From assembly GCA_024638765.1 (NCBI GenBank), contig JAHEJT010000002.1, positions 1 to 64,000 on the forward strand: a stretch of 64,000 nt of DNA, in the 5' to 3' direction. Shown here piece after piece: positions 44,379-52,000 of this stretch. Both the position numbers and the translations under genes were made by a program. The first letter of the stretch is position 1. Each line of letters starts with the position of its first letter. The notes beneath the pieces are model-generated. The model did not search any database. It was given only the letters and a program-made list of their open reading frames with translations, and was not told where the DNA came from. Source of the stretch: Verrucomicrobiales bacterium (GTDB lineage Bacteria > Verrucomicrobiota > Verrucomicrobiia > Verrucomicrobiales > DEV007).

Positions 44379-44840
44379 TCACGGAGTCCAACGATACCGG
44401 CGCTTGAAACGGGATCCCCGGGCGTAATGAGAATCATCCCCAGGCACCGGCACCTCCTCCAGGAACTCCGCTCCCAGCTTTTCGATCGTCTTCACCGAAG
44501 CATAATTATCCGGATCAGAGGTGATAATCACCGAGTCATATACCGACCGGACAAAAGGCGCCAGCGCCCGGCAGGCGTGGCGTGCGAACCCCTGCCCCCG
44601 GAACTCTTCCACCACTGCGTACCCGATATGACCCGCGCAAAGCCGCACGTGACGGGTGTCCCCCACCCGAAAACTGATGTGGCCGGCTTCGTTCCCCTCG
44701 CGATCCTCAATCCGAAAATAATACGCCGGCACATGCCCCGCTTCGGAATCCCCGGGAATCAACCGCTCAAAACACAGCGATACGGGCCCCGCCGCAAGCA
44801 GCGGGGGTGGTATCGGACAGGTTGTCGCCGCGCTACTCAT
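44379..44840 (-). CDS. GNAT-family N-acetyltransferase
   Basis: The 153-aa cytoplasmic protein has the GNAT acetyl-CoA motif FRGQGFARHA following the beta-strand HIGYAVVEE, and the usual later VIITSDPDNYASVKTIEKLGAEFLEE helix-strand pair. The closest groups acetylate protein N-termini or antibiotics (RimJ-like). The start codon ATG 44838-44840 lies in the first unit of the GTCTCAT/GTCTCAC repeat tract, and a hairpin-heptamer element abuts the stop, so both ends of the gene are repeat-derived. Confidence 0.85.
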   Translation of the reverse strand: MSSAATTCPIPPPLLAAGPVSLCFERLIPGDSEAGHVPAYYFRIEDREGNEAGHISFRVGDTRHVRLCAGHIGYAVVEEFRGQGFARHACRALAPFVRSVYDSVIITSDPDNYASVKTIEKLGAEFLEEVPVPGDDSHYARGSRFKRRYRWTP

Positions 44841-44904
44841 GTCTCATGTCTCACGTCTCAAGTCTCACGTCTCAAGTCTCACGTCTCACGTCTCACGTCT
44901 CACG
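44841..44904. repeat. 7-bp tandem repeat tract filling the TerC-GNAT spacer
   Basis: Nine consecutive units of GTCTCAC, with GTCTCAT and GTCTCAA variants, run from 44841 to 44903. The tract contains the TGA stop of TerC (44900-44902) and reaches the start codon of the GNAT gene (44838-44840), so the whole spacer is repeat DNA. Confidence 0.92.
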
Positions 44905-45685
44905 AAGCGCCCGCGGGATGCCCCTCGGCATGCGCTTTGATCGCCAGGATCTTCTTCCGGTACCGGCTTTGGACGATGTCCGAAAACACCAGCACGCCGA
45001 TCACGAAATAAAACGTCATCTTGGTCATGGGCACAATCTCCTTGCCGAAGAGCTTCAGGTGCGCCAGGTGGCCGCCTTCCGTCAACAGCATGATCCCCAC
45101 CACGAACAAAATAAACAGCCCCATCACCTCGTACATCCGGTTCTTCTCCAGGAATGACGAGACGTGATCCGCCAGCCAGATCATCAATACCCCGCCGATC
45201 ATGATCGCCGTGGCCATCACCCAGAACACATCGCTCAGCGCCATCGCGCTCAGGATGGAATCAAAGGAAAACACCAGGTTCATTAGCACGATCCAGAAGA
45301 TGACTTTCCCGGCGGAACCCGGTTTCTTCTTTTCGTCATCAAAATGTTCGACCCCCATCATGTGAAAGATTTCCTTGGTGGCCGTGTATATGATGAGAAC
45401 CCCGCCCAGCAGAACGATGATACAGTGTACATTAAACGTGCCCTCTACGATGCTGCCCAGGTGAATCCCGAAAATCGGGTCCTGAAAATACTGAATCACC
45501 GACATCAGGGTGAACAGCAACACGATGCGCAGCAGGATCGCGATCCCGATCCCCAAGCGTCGCACCATCGCCCGCTTTTCCTCGGGCGCCCGCTTTGACT
45601 CCAGGGAGATGTAGAGCAGGTTGTCGAATCCCAGCACCGCCTGCAATATAATGAGCAGGCCCAGCGTAATCAGGTTATCTATCAT
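44900..45685 (-). CDS. TerC-family membrane protein
   Basis: The 261-aa protein has about seven helices and the TerC signatures: FDNLLYISLESKRAPEEKRA with the Asp-Asn in the first helix, and MNLVFSFDSILSAMALSD with the second acidic site. Members are linked to manganese export and metal loading of exoproteins or to tellurite resistance. The last codons (GAS and TGA) run into a heptanucleotide tract. I checked the 143 bp upstream for a yybP-ykoY manganese riboswitch, which controls many TerC genes, and did not find a convincing one. Confidence 0.93.
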   Translation of the reverse strand: MIDNLITLGLLIILQAVLGFDNLLYISLESKRAPEEKRAMVRRLGIGIAILLRIVLLFTLMSVIQYFQDPIFGIHLGSIVEGTFNVHCIIVLLGGVLIIYTATKEIFHMMGVEHFDDEKKKPGSAGKVIFWIVLMNLVFSFDSILSAMALSDVFWVMATAIMIGGVLMIWLADHVSSFLEKNRMYEVMGLFILFVVGIMLLTEGGHLAHLKLFGKEIVPMTKMTFYFVIGVLVFSDIVQSRYRKKILAIKAHAEGHPAGAS

Positions 45686-45828
45686 TGCGCGTCGAAATAA
45701 TTAGTTTGCTTCAAATTGGCCGTAGTAGCCGCGCGCATGATACCGCACCGAAACCGCGGATGCGATCCCGAACTCGCCTGGCCCGGTGCATCTCGATTCC
45801 GGCGCCGCCGGACCCGCGAACCCTCCCA

Positions 45829-46227
45829 TCACTGCGTTGCCAACAGCAGTTTGCCGTTGGAGATGGTCAGTTTTTCCACCGCCCGGGCCTGCTCCTCGGC
45901 GCCCAATCCCGTAAGACCGAAATGCGATCCGTTAAACGGGCTCGACGGGTCGTCGATGCGATGGCCTTCCACGATCAGACGGACCGTTTCCGCGACGTCC
46001 CCGCCAGCTTGCGCCACGAAATCCCATCCCGCCTGCTGGGCGCTGCCGCAGAGACGCACCAGGCTCTGCGCTGTCACCGTGTCCGCCATCCCCTGCGGGT
46101 TGCTGTATTCCGGCGCAATCGTCATGTCCTGACCGCAGCCCGCCGCCACCACCAGGACGGCAGCCACCGCTGCGATCCTCCACACGCCCGATGTGCGCCA
46201 ATCTCCACGACCTCTTCCTGCACTCAT
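45829..46227 (-). CDS. small lipoprotein of unknown function
   Basis: The 132-aa product starts at ATG 46227, which overlaps the previous gene's TGA in an ATGA arrangement, so it is translationally coupled to the hydrolase gene. The signal (WRIAAVAAVLVVAAGC) ends in a lipobox with Cys, so the mature protein is a periplasmic or outer-membrane lipoprotein of about 100 residues (SLVRLCGSAQQAGWDFVAQAGGDVAETVRLI...). No family is recognised. Confidence 0.72.
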   Translation of the reverse strand: MSAGRGRGDWRTSGVWRIAAVAAVLVVAAGCGQDMTIAPEYSNPQGMADTVTAQSLVRLCGSAQQAGWDFVAQAGGDVAETVRLIVEGHRIDDPSSPFNGSHFGLTGLGAEEQARAVEKLTISNGKLLLATQ

Positions 46228-46979
46228 TTCTTTGTCAACCATTTGATCCCCTCCTTGATACTACCGAAAATATCTCCATGCCAGCCGTGCCCCCCTTCGT
46301 AAGTTTCCAACTTCACGTCCGCCCCATGCTCCGCAAGCGCTTTCGCCGCATGCTCCGCCATCGGGTAAGGACAAACGCTGTCCTCTTTCGAATGAAAAAG
46401 ATAATAGCGATGCCCCGCCGCCCCGCTCAAGTCCGGAAGCCGTTCAGGCTTGAATACGGACATCGCGATGAACGCACCGGCGATCTCGTCGCTTCGCAAC
46501 GACGCTGCATAAGCCGCGGGCCCGCCCGATGACCACGAAAGACTGTAAATCTGGGAAACGTCAATCTCCTGCCGGGAGCGCACGTCCCGGATCACCGCTT
46601 CCAGAAACTCTTCCGTCGTGAATTCCATCCCCGGCGTCCCGCTCTTCTCCGTCGGCCAGATGATCTTCTGGTCGTCCGCCCAGCTGGGACTCACCAACTG
46701 CGCCACCAGAAATTCCCCGCCCAGCGCCACGCGCGCCATGTTCTTCACGAACGGATGAAAATCCGCCGACCCGCTTCCCCCCGGCATCACCAGCAGTAGC
46801 TTGGACTCGCCCCGCGACGCTCGCTCTGTGTCCGGCCGAATCAGGAAGTAGCGCTGCATCGAGTCGCCGCCGATCGCGATCTTCTCCGACGTCACCTCCG
46901 CCGCGGCAACGGGCCGGGAAGCGAAGGGGACAGAAAGGACGAAAGGGACAATCAACCTTAGAAACCGGCCGGCGCTCAT
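46224..46979 (-). CDS. secreted alpha/beta hydrolase (esterase/PHB depolymerase-like)
   Basis: The 251-aa product has a signal peptide (FLRLIVPFVLSVPFASRPVAAA) and an alpha/beta-hydrolase fold. The nucleophile elbow reads SLSWSSGG, a variant of G-x-S-x-G with Ser at the first position; acid and base are plausible in FHSKEDSVCPYP and GGHGWHGD. The oxyanion region MPGGSGSADFHPF precedes it. The likely substrate is an ester or polyester outside the cytoplasm. It overlaps the downstream lipoprotein gene by 4 bp. Confidence 0.82.
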   Translation of the reverse strand: MSAGRFLRLIVPFVLSVPFASRPVAAAEVTSEKIAIGGDSMQRYFLIRPDTERASRGESKLLLVMPGGSGSADFHPFVKNMARVALGGEFLVAQLVSPSWADDQKIIWPTEKSGTPGMEFTTEEFLEAVIRDVRSRQEIDVSQIYSLSWSSGGPAAYAASLRSDEIAGAFIAMSVFKPERLPDLSGAAGHRYYLFHSKEDSVCPYPMAEHAAKALAEHGADVKLETYEGGHGWHGDIFGSIKEGIKWLTKK

Positions 46980-47026
46980 TGGCTATTCCTGCTTCCTGAA
47001 TACGGGACGCGCATCGTCCTCAGTGC

Positions 47027-47410
47027 TTACGGCGCATACAATGCCGCCACCGCCCCCGCGGGATCGCGAAAAACGCAGACGCGCCCCCCGCCCATGTCCC
47101 GCGGCCCGTCGATAATCTCTCCCCCCGCCGCGACGCACTTCCGTGCGCCCTCATCGGCGTCGGCCACCGTGATGTAAATCAGCCACTGCGGCGGCAGCTT
47201 GGCGTTCTCGCCCCGCGCATGACAGATCCCAGCCACCACCTCGTCCTCGCTGCCCGGCACCGCTGCCGCGTAATCCGAATAGCCCCCCATCTCCACCGGC
47301 CGCAACTCCCACCCGGCCACTTCCCGGTAAAACTCCCCCACCGCCTCCGCATCCGGCACCGTCAAATCCCTCCACATGATCGTCCCCGGCCTCGGCGCAT
47401 CTTCACTCAT
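47027..47410 (-). CDS. VOC-superfamily (glyoxalase-like) protein
   Basis: The 127-aa soluble protein starts at ATG 47410 (MSEDAPRPGTIMWRDLTVPD) with GGGG 7 bp upstream; a GTG frame adds four residues. The VOC pattern is clear: DAEAVGEFYREVAGWELRPVEM, the metal- or ligand-binding WLIYITVADADEGA, and CVFRDPAGAVAALY. Candidates include lactoylglutathione-lyase-like or antibiotic-resistance-like enzymes; the substrate is unknown. Confidence 0.85.
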   Translation of the reverse strand: MSEDAPRPGTIMWRDLTVPDAEAVGEFYREVAGWELRPVEMGGYSDYAAAVPGSEDEVVAGICHARGENAKLPPQWLIYITVADADEGARKCVAAGGEIIDGPRDMGGGRVCVFRDPAGAVAALYAP

Positions 47411-47847
47411 GGCGGTCCCCACCCTAGCGCCGTCACCCCGCCGGGGCGAGAGCGAAAACAGCCCTCCTCCTCCCCCGAATCCCGCAATTCCAACTCCAAC
47501 TCCTCCTACTCCTCCTTACTCCTCCTGCGCCCCATGCGCCCCATGCGCCCCATGCGACTTATCCGGCAAACGTCCGCCGTCCCGGGATGTAACATTTTTT
47601 CATACAATTGTATGAAAAAATGTTACATCTCGAATCAGGTTTCCCTACCCCTTATTCATTGATCGGGCTTCCCTCCCATCCGTATTGCCTGGCCAAAACC
47701 CGTCCCTCCCTGGCACGCCCGCACACGGAAGTTGTGCTCCTCCCCTTTCGAGCAAATACTCAAGTCACCACATCACCACCCACCACCAAGCAAAAGGCCA
47801 CTCCCGGTTCCGATGCGAAGTGGGTTTGGTGTGCGCAGCCACAGCCG
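47411..47847. other. VOC-APC spacer with GC-rich phrase repeats and a palindrome
   Basis: No gene is seen. The part near the VOC start (47480-47540) contains phrase repeats (AACTCCAACTCCTCCTACTC, then CATGCGCCCCATGCGCCCCATGC). A 44-bp perfect palindrome lies at 47586-47629 inside a short A/T-rich island. Plus-strand frames across the region have no family resemblance. Confidence 0.5.
47586..47629. promoter_or_regulatory. 44-bp perfect palindrome, possible operator or cruciform site
   Basis: The sequence from 47586 to 47629 equals its own reverse complement, with core CATACAATTGTATG and outer arms ATGTAACAT/ATGTTACAT. Runs of six T and six A flank the core. It lies 176 bp upstream of the VOC start and 218 bp beyond the APC stop. 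It lacks the terminal T-run of an intrinsic terminator, so a dimeric-regulator operator or a replication- or recombination-related site is more likely. Confidence 0.75.
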
Positions 47848-49164
47848 TCAGGTGTCCCGAACGGACTTTCTGCTCAGCCAGTAAACGGGCAGGCCGAGCA
47901 GGCAGATACCGAGAGCGGCGCAGGCAATAAGAGGCTTGTAGGTGACGGCACTGTATATGAGGAAGGCGCACACCGTACAGAAAGCCAGAGTGCTCAGGGG
48001 ATAGCCGGTGACGCGGTAGGGGCGGTGCGCGGAAGGATCCTTCCTGCGGAGGACCATCACGGACAGGCTGGTGGCCAGGTAAAAGGTGTAAACCGCCGGC
48101 GCAGTGTAGATGATGGTGTCGATGAACGATCCGAGCAGGAAAATTAGAAGGATAGCGATGGCGCCCTGGACGAGGAGGGCGGACATGGGCGTGCCGGTGA
48201 GGGGATGCCATTTCCCCAGGACCCGAAACGTGCGGTGATCCTTGCCCAGGGCGTAGGAGATTCTGGCGCCGGCAAAAATAAGGCCGTTGACGGCGCCGAG
48301 GGCGGAGATGCAGATGAGAGCACCGATCAGTTGTCCGCCCACCTCGGGAAAGACCGTGGCGACGGCGTCGGTGGCGACCGCTTGGGAATTGGCCAAACCG
48401 GCATAGCCTAGCGCATAGAGAAAAGCGCCGTTTACGAGGAGATAAAGAACCGTGACCGAGATGGTTCCGAGGAGCAGCGCGCGGACGATATTGCGGTTGG
48501 GGTTTCTCACTTCCGCCGCCACGTAAGCCATTTCGTTCCAGCCGCCGAAGACGAAGAGGACAAAAATCAGGGCCAGGCTGGGGGGCAGCGACTCCGCCGG
48601 TTCCGTCGACACCGTCCCCGCGGGGGCGACTAGGGCGATCCCGACGATGGCCAAGAGTCCAAGCGCCTTGGCCGTCGTGAGGAGGTTCTGGGTCCACTTG
48701 CCTTCGCGCACCCCTAGCACATTGAGGGCGGTCAGCACGATCACGGCGGCCACGGCAAAAATCCTCAGGCTGTATGGTTCCAACGGCCCGGTGAACGGAT
48801 CGAAGATGGTGCGGGCGTAGATGGCGAAGGCGAATGCCATGACGGCGATGTCTCCTGGCCGGACCACCGTCAGCTGCATCCAGCCGAAGAGAAACCCGGC
48901 CCAGGGACCATAAGCGCGGTTCAGGTAAACGTAGTCGCCGCCTTCCTCGGGATAGGCTGTAGCGAGTTCCGCATAGGCGAAGGCGCCACAGAGCGAGAGC
49001 AGTCCGCCAATGGTCCAGATCGCCAAGACACCCCAAGCGCTGCCTGCTCCTTTTGCGATGTCCGGAGCCATCTGATAAATGCCGGCACCGATTATAATGC
49101 CGACAATCAGGCAGGTGGAATCGAAAAGAGACAGTTCCTTCTTGGGCTGGGTGGATGAACTCAT
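47848..49164 (-). CDS. APC-family amino acid permease
   Basis: The 438-aa protein from ATG 49164 (MSSSTQPKKELSLFDSTCLI) has twelve predicted helices. The family motifs are IVGIIIGAGIYQMAP in helix 1 and the conserved glycine-rich FVFGGWNEMAYVAAEVRNPN segment of helix 6. It imports or exchanges amino acids or related amines across the inner membrane; the precise substrate is unknown. A longer frame from 49281 adds a basic leader without support. Confidence 0.92.
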   Translation of the reverse strand: MSSSTQPKKELSLFDSTCLIVGIIIGAGIYQMAPDIAKGAGSAWGVLAIWTIGGLLSLCGAFAYAELATAYPEEGGDYVYLNRAYGPWAGFLFGWMQLTVVRPGDIAVMAFAFAIYARTIFDPFTGPLEPYSLRIFAVAAVIVLTALNVLGVREGKWTQNLLTTAKALGLLAIVGIALVAPAGTVSTEPAESLPPSLALIFVLFVFGGWNEMAYVAAEVRNPNRNIVRALLLGTISVTVLYLLVNGAFLYALGYAGLANSQAVATDAVATVFPEVGGQLIGALICISALGAVNGLIFAGARISYALGKDHRTFRVLGKWHPLTGTPMSALLVQGAIAILLIFLLGSFIDTIIYTAPAVYTFYLATSLSVMVLRRKDPSAHRPYRVTGYPLSTLAFCTVCAFLIYSAVTYKPLIACAALGICLLGLPVYWLSRKSVRDT

Positions 49165-49393
49165 CGTATGCGCGGCTGCGTGTCGGATTAGAACTCCGAT
49201 GGATGGGGGCGTAAAGCAGGATTTCCAAAGGCTCGTCTCTCGCATCACGCGCAATTCTGTCTCTGCGCCGGCAGGACGCATGCGCTCTTAATAGGCAATC
49301 TCTCACATGCAAAGAAAACTATCGTGTTACCTCGTCGTTGCAGTGTGTCTTAGAGTTTTCCTTGCCAAAACTGATAGGCATTAATACCTTGAA

Positions 49394-50404
49394 ATGATGA
49401 TCGAGAGCTTTGTCTATGTGGTTTGTCGCCTTGCCAAAGTGACAGGGCGTCACTCTTTCGTCCCCGCCGTTGCCTGCCGATCCTTGCCGACGATCGGTCC
49501 GGTGTCGACGGCGAAGGTGAACCGGTTTCGCGTCGTTCGTTGTTGTTGCCTCATTGGGGTCATGGCCGCTATGGCGGCCAATATCTCTTGTGAGGACCGG
49601 ACTGACGCTGCCGCGGCGGACGCGGGCGAAGAAGCTAAGTCAACCCAGAAATCCTACCCCGACTCGTTTAAGGAGGCCTACCCTGAGCCTGAGAATGAGC
49701 AATTCCCCGGCACGAATTATTTCCCGGAAGGCGACGCGGAGCTTCAACGCCTGTATGAGCGCTTTCGAGCGAAGGCCTCATGGCATTTCGAGGACTGGTT
49801 TATTCGCGACTTCTTCACCGGGAAGCGGGGCGGCTACTTTGTGGACGTGGGCGCCGGCCACTTCGGGAATGGTAACAACACGTATGCCCTTGAAAAGGCG
49901 CTGGAATGGCGCGGCATCGCGATCGACGCGCTAGAGAGGTATCGCCCGGACTACGAGACGCACCGTCCCATGACGAAGTTCTTCTGCAATTACGTTTCGG
50001 ACCGTTCCACGGGCAAAAAGGATTTCTATGTAACCAATATACCGGGAATGTCGAGCGGCGTAATCAAGAACCCCGCGGGAGGCGGGATCGAGGCGACGAT
50101 CGAGGTGCCGGAGATTACCCTTAACCAACTGCTCGATGGGGAAGGAGTGAAAAAGATCGACTTCCTCTCAATGGACATCGAGGGGGCCGAACCCGCAGCA
50201 CTGCGCGGGTTTGATATCAAACGGTTCCAGCCGGCGCTCGTGTGCATCGAGTTGACCGATCGGAAATCCGATAAGAAAGAGTTCGTCGAGGGCTACTTCG
50301 CGAACAATGGTTACGTGAAGATCGAACTCTGGTCACGCATAGACAGGTATAACACTTACTTTGCCCATGAGAGCTCACTGAAGGGCGCTCAGAAACAGGA
50401 GTGA
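49394..50404 (+). CDS. FkbM-family methyltransferase with a predicted lipoprotein signal
   Basis: The 336-aa frame contains a methyltransferase domain of the FkbM type: YFVDVGAGHFGNGNNTYALE (SAM motif), MTKFFCNYVSD, EITLNQLLDGEGVKKIDFLSMDIEGAE, and a C-terminal NGYVKIELWSRIDRYN. The unusual part is the N-terminus: from GTG 49517 (VNRFRVVRCCCLIGVMAAMA) a lipobox AANISC would make it a lipoprotein. SAM-dependent chemistry outside the cytoplasm would be unexpected. Base usage in this region is less GC-rich than in neighbours, so recent transfer is possible. Start is uncertain between 49394 and 49517. Confidence 0.75.
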   Translation: MMIESFVYVVCRLAKVTGRHSFVPAVACRSLPTIGPVSTAKVNRFRVVRCCCLIGVMAAMAANISCEDRTDAAAADAGEEAKSTQKSYPDSFKEAYPEPENEQFPGTNYFPEGDAELQRLYERFRAKASWHFEDWFIRDFFTGKRGGYFVDVGAGHFGNGNNTYALEKALEWRGIAIDALERYRPDYETHRPMTKFFCNYVSDRSTGKKDFYVTNIPGMSSGVIKNPAGGGIEATIEVPEITLNQLLDGEGVKKIDFLSMDIEGAEPAALRGFDIKRFQPALVCIELTDRKSDKKEFVEGYFANNGYVKIELWSRIDRYNTYFAHESSLKGAQKQE

Positions 50405-50670
50405 GGGTCCTGCGTGGATAGTTGCGGGCTTCGGGGACAGCTTAGCAGGCGCGACGGCGGCGCGGGAAAGCCCTTTTTGTCCCTGAGATTGCGTGGCTGA
50501 ATCCATATCGGCATCGAGCGGGACGGGACGGTGGCACCCCCCGCCCCCTCCTTCTCACGAGAGGGGCGAAACCCTGCCAGTAGCTACCCCTCGACCGCCC
50601 AGAGTGGCATGGGAATGGCAAGGGATCTAAGGCGAAAAAACCTGCCGCGCGCAACTCCCTGAGGAAAAAG

Positions 50671-50744
<74 letters not shown>

Positions 50745-51151
50745 ATTTCCGGGGAAAACAGGGGCCCGAAAGCCCCGCCGCGGAGCGCTTATTTCGCACG
50801 ATTCCACCCCCCTGGCAAGCCGTTTTTAGGCGCCGAGACTCGATTTAACAGGAGAAAACAGAGGAAACAGAGGGTTTTTCAATTCTCAGTTCCCTCCGTT
50901 GCCTCCTGTTCAAAAAAACTCCTGTCACTTCGTGGGAACCTGTTCCGATGCTGGCAGGATTCGTGGCGCTAACCCTCCTCTCCCTCACCTATTTCTGAAT
51001 CCTAATCTGAAACTCCCTGTTTCTTCTGTTACCCCCTGTTCAAAAAAATTCGTGTCTCTTCGTGTCCATTTATCCCAGCCCTGCGGTCTGGGCTCTGCGG
51101 TCAGGCTCCGCTTTTCTTTGCGCGCTCCGCGCAGGGCAGTGTGGTTGTTCC
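50745..51151. repeat. spacer with phrase repeats downstream of the AraC gene
   Basis: Two related copies occur: TTCCCTCCGTTGCCTCCTGT followed by a run of A and an ACTTCGTG phrase (about 50889-50932), and TTTCTTCTGTTACCCCCTGT followed by a run of A and a CTCTTCGTGTCC phrase (about 51019-51066). They resemble the CGTGTCC-type phrases at 27574-27788. No gene is present. Confidence 0.6.
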
Positions 51152-51922
51152 TCATCGAAACCGCTTCCGATACGCCAGCGGCGTCAAACCCGTCACCTTC
51201 CGGAAGTGCCGCGTAAAATGACTCTGATCGTAAAAACCCGACGCAATCGCAATCTCCCCGACACTGCCCTCGCTCTCGGTCAACAGCCGCTGCGCCTCCT
51301 GGACGCGCCGCTTCTGCAAATACTCCGTCGGCGACATCTTCAAGAGCGCCTGGAACTGCCGGTTGAAATGTGTCGACGATAATCCCGCCAGCCCGGCCAT
51401 TTCCTCCATCGATATCTTTTCCGTGTAATGCCCGTCGATATGCCGGATCACCGGCGCCAGCTCGCGGAAATACGCTTCCTGATCCTGCGGCGTCGCAATC
51501 GGATACATCACCCCCGCAATCCCCAGTACCTCTCCCGCCGGCCCAAGGAGCGGCGTCTTCGTCGACACATACCAGCGCGGCGCGCCCCGCACCTGCGGCA
51601 CCAGCCAGACCTGGTTTGGAATCGGCTTCCGCAACTCCATCACCCGGCGGTCCTCGGCCAGGTAAGCCTCTGCCAGCGCCGGCGGTTGTAATTCGCGATC
51701 GGTCCGCCCCAACACATCCTCTTCCCGCGCAAGCTTGAAAATCTCCGCGAGCGTGGCCCGGTTGACGCGCACATACCGGCTCTCGGCGTCCTTGGCGTAA
51801 AAATACGCCGACGGCAGATACTCGAAAAGCTCCATCACGCCGAGCGCATTCGGGTTCTTCTCGAAGAACGCCTCCTGGAATTCCTTCCCGGACAATCCAT
51901 CCATCATGGTCAAATCATACAA
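51152..51922 (-). CDS. AraC-family regulator with N-terminal PAS domain
   Basis: The 256-aa protein has a PAS/PAC-like sensor part in residues 20-145 (YFYAKDAESRYVRVNRAT, VLGRTDRELQP, RWYVSTKTPLLGPAGEVLGIAGV) and two helix-turn-helix motifs of the AraC type in 165-255 (SMEEMAGLAGLSSTHFNRQF; SVGEIAIASGFYDQSHFTRHF). PAS-AraC proteins sense small molecules or redox state. It is divergent from the PSD1 gene (78-bp gap) and a likely regulator of the PSD1-DUF1501 pair. No ligand can be named. Confidence 0.93.
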   Translation of the reverse strand: MYDLTMMDGLSGKEFQEAFFEKNPNALGVMELFEYLPSAYFYAKDAESRYVRVNRATLAEIFKLAREEDVLGRTDRELQPPALAEAYLAEDRRVMELRKPIPNQVWLVPQVRGAPRWYVSTKTPLLGPAGEVLGIAGVMYPIATPQDQEAYFRELAPVIRHIDGHYTEKISMEEMAGLAGLSSTHFNRQFQALLKMSPTEYLQKRRVQEAQRLLTESEGSVGEIAIASGFYDQSHFTRHFRKVTGLTPLAYRKRFR

Positions 51923-52000
51923 AATCAGCTATGCTGTTTACAAGACATCCCGGGGCGCCGGCTCTATATGTAGAGGTAAGGAGCCGATTCCCTCCCGTCC

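Noticed and set aside
45686-45828. Possible yybP-ykoY manganese riboswitch upstream of TerC
   Set aside because: Short GC-rich stems are present but the conserved loops of this riboswitch were not found.
47608-48147. Plus-strand frame of 179 codons starting in the palindrome
   Set aside because: It overlaps the well-supported APC permease gene on the other strand and has no family motifs or ribosome-binding site.
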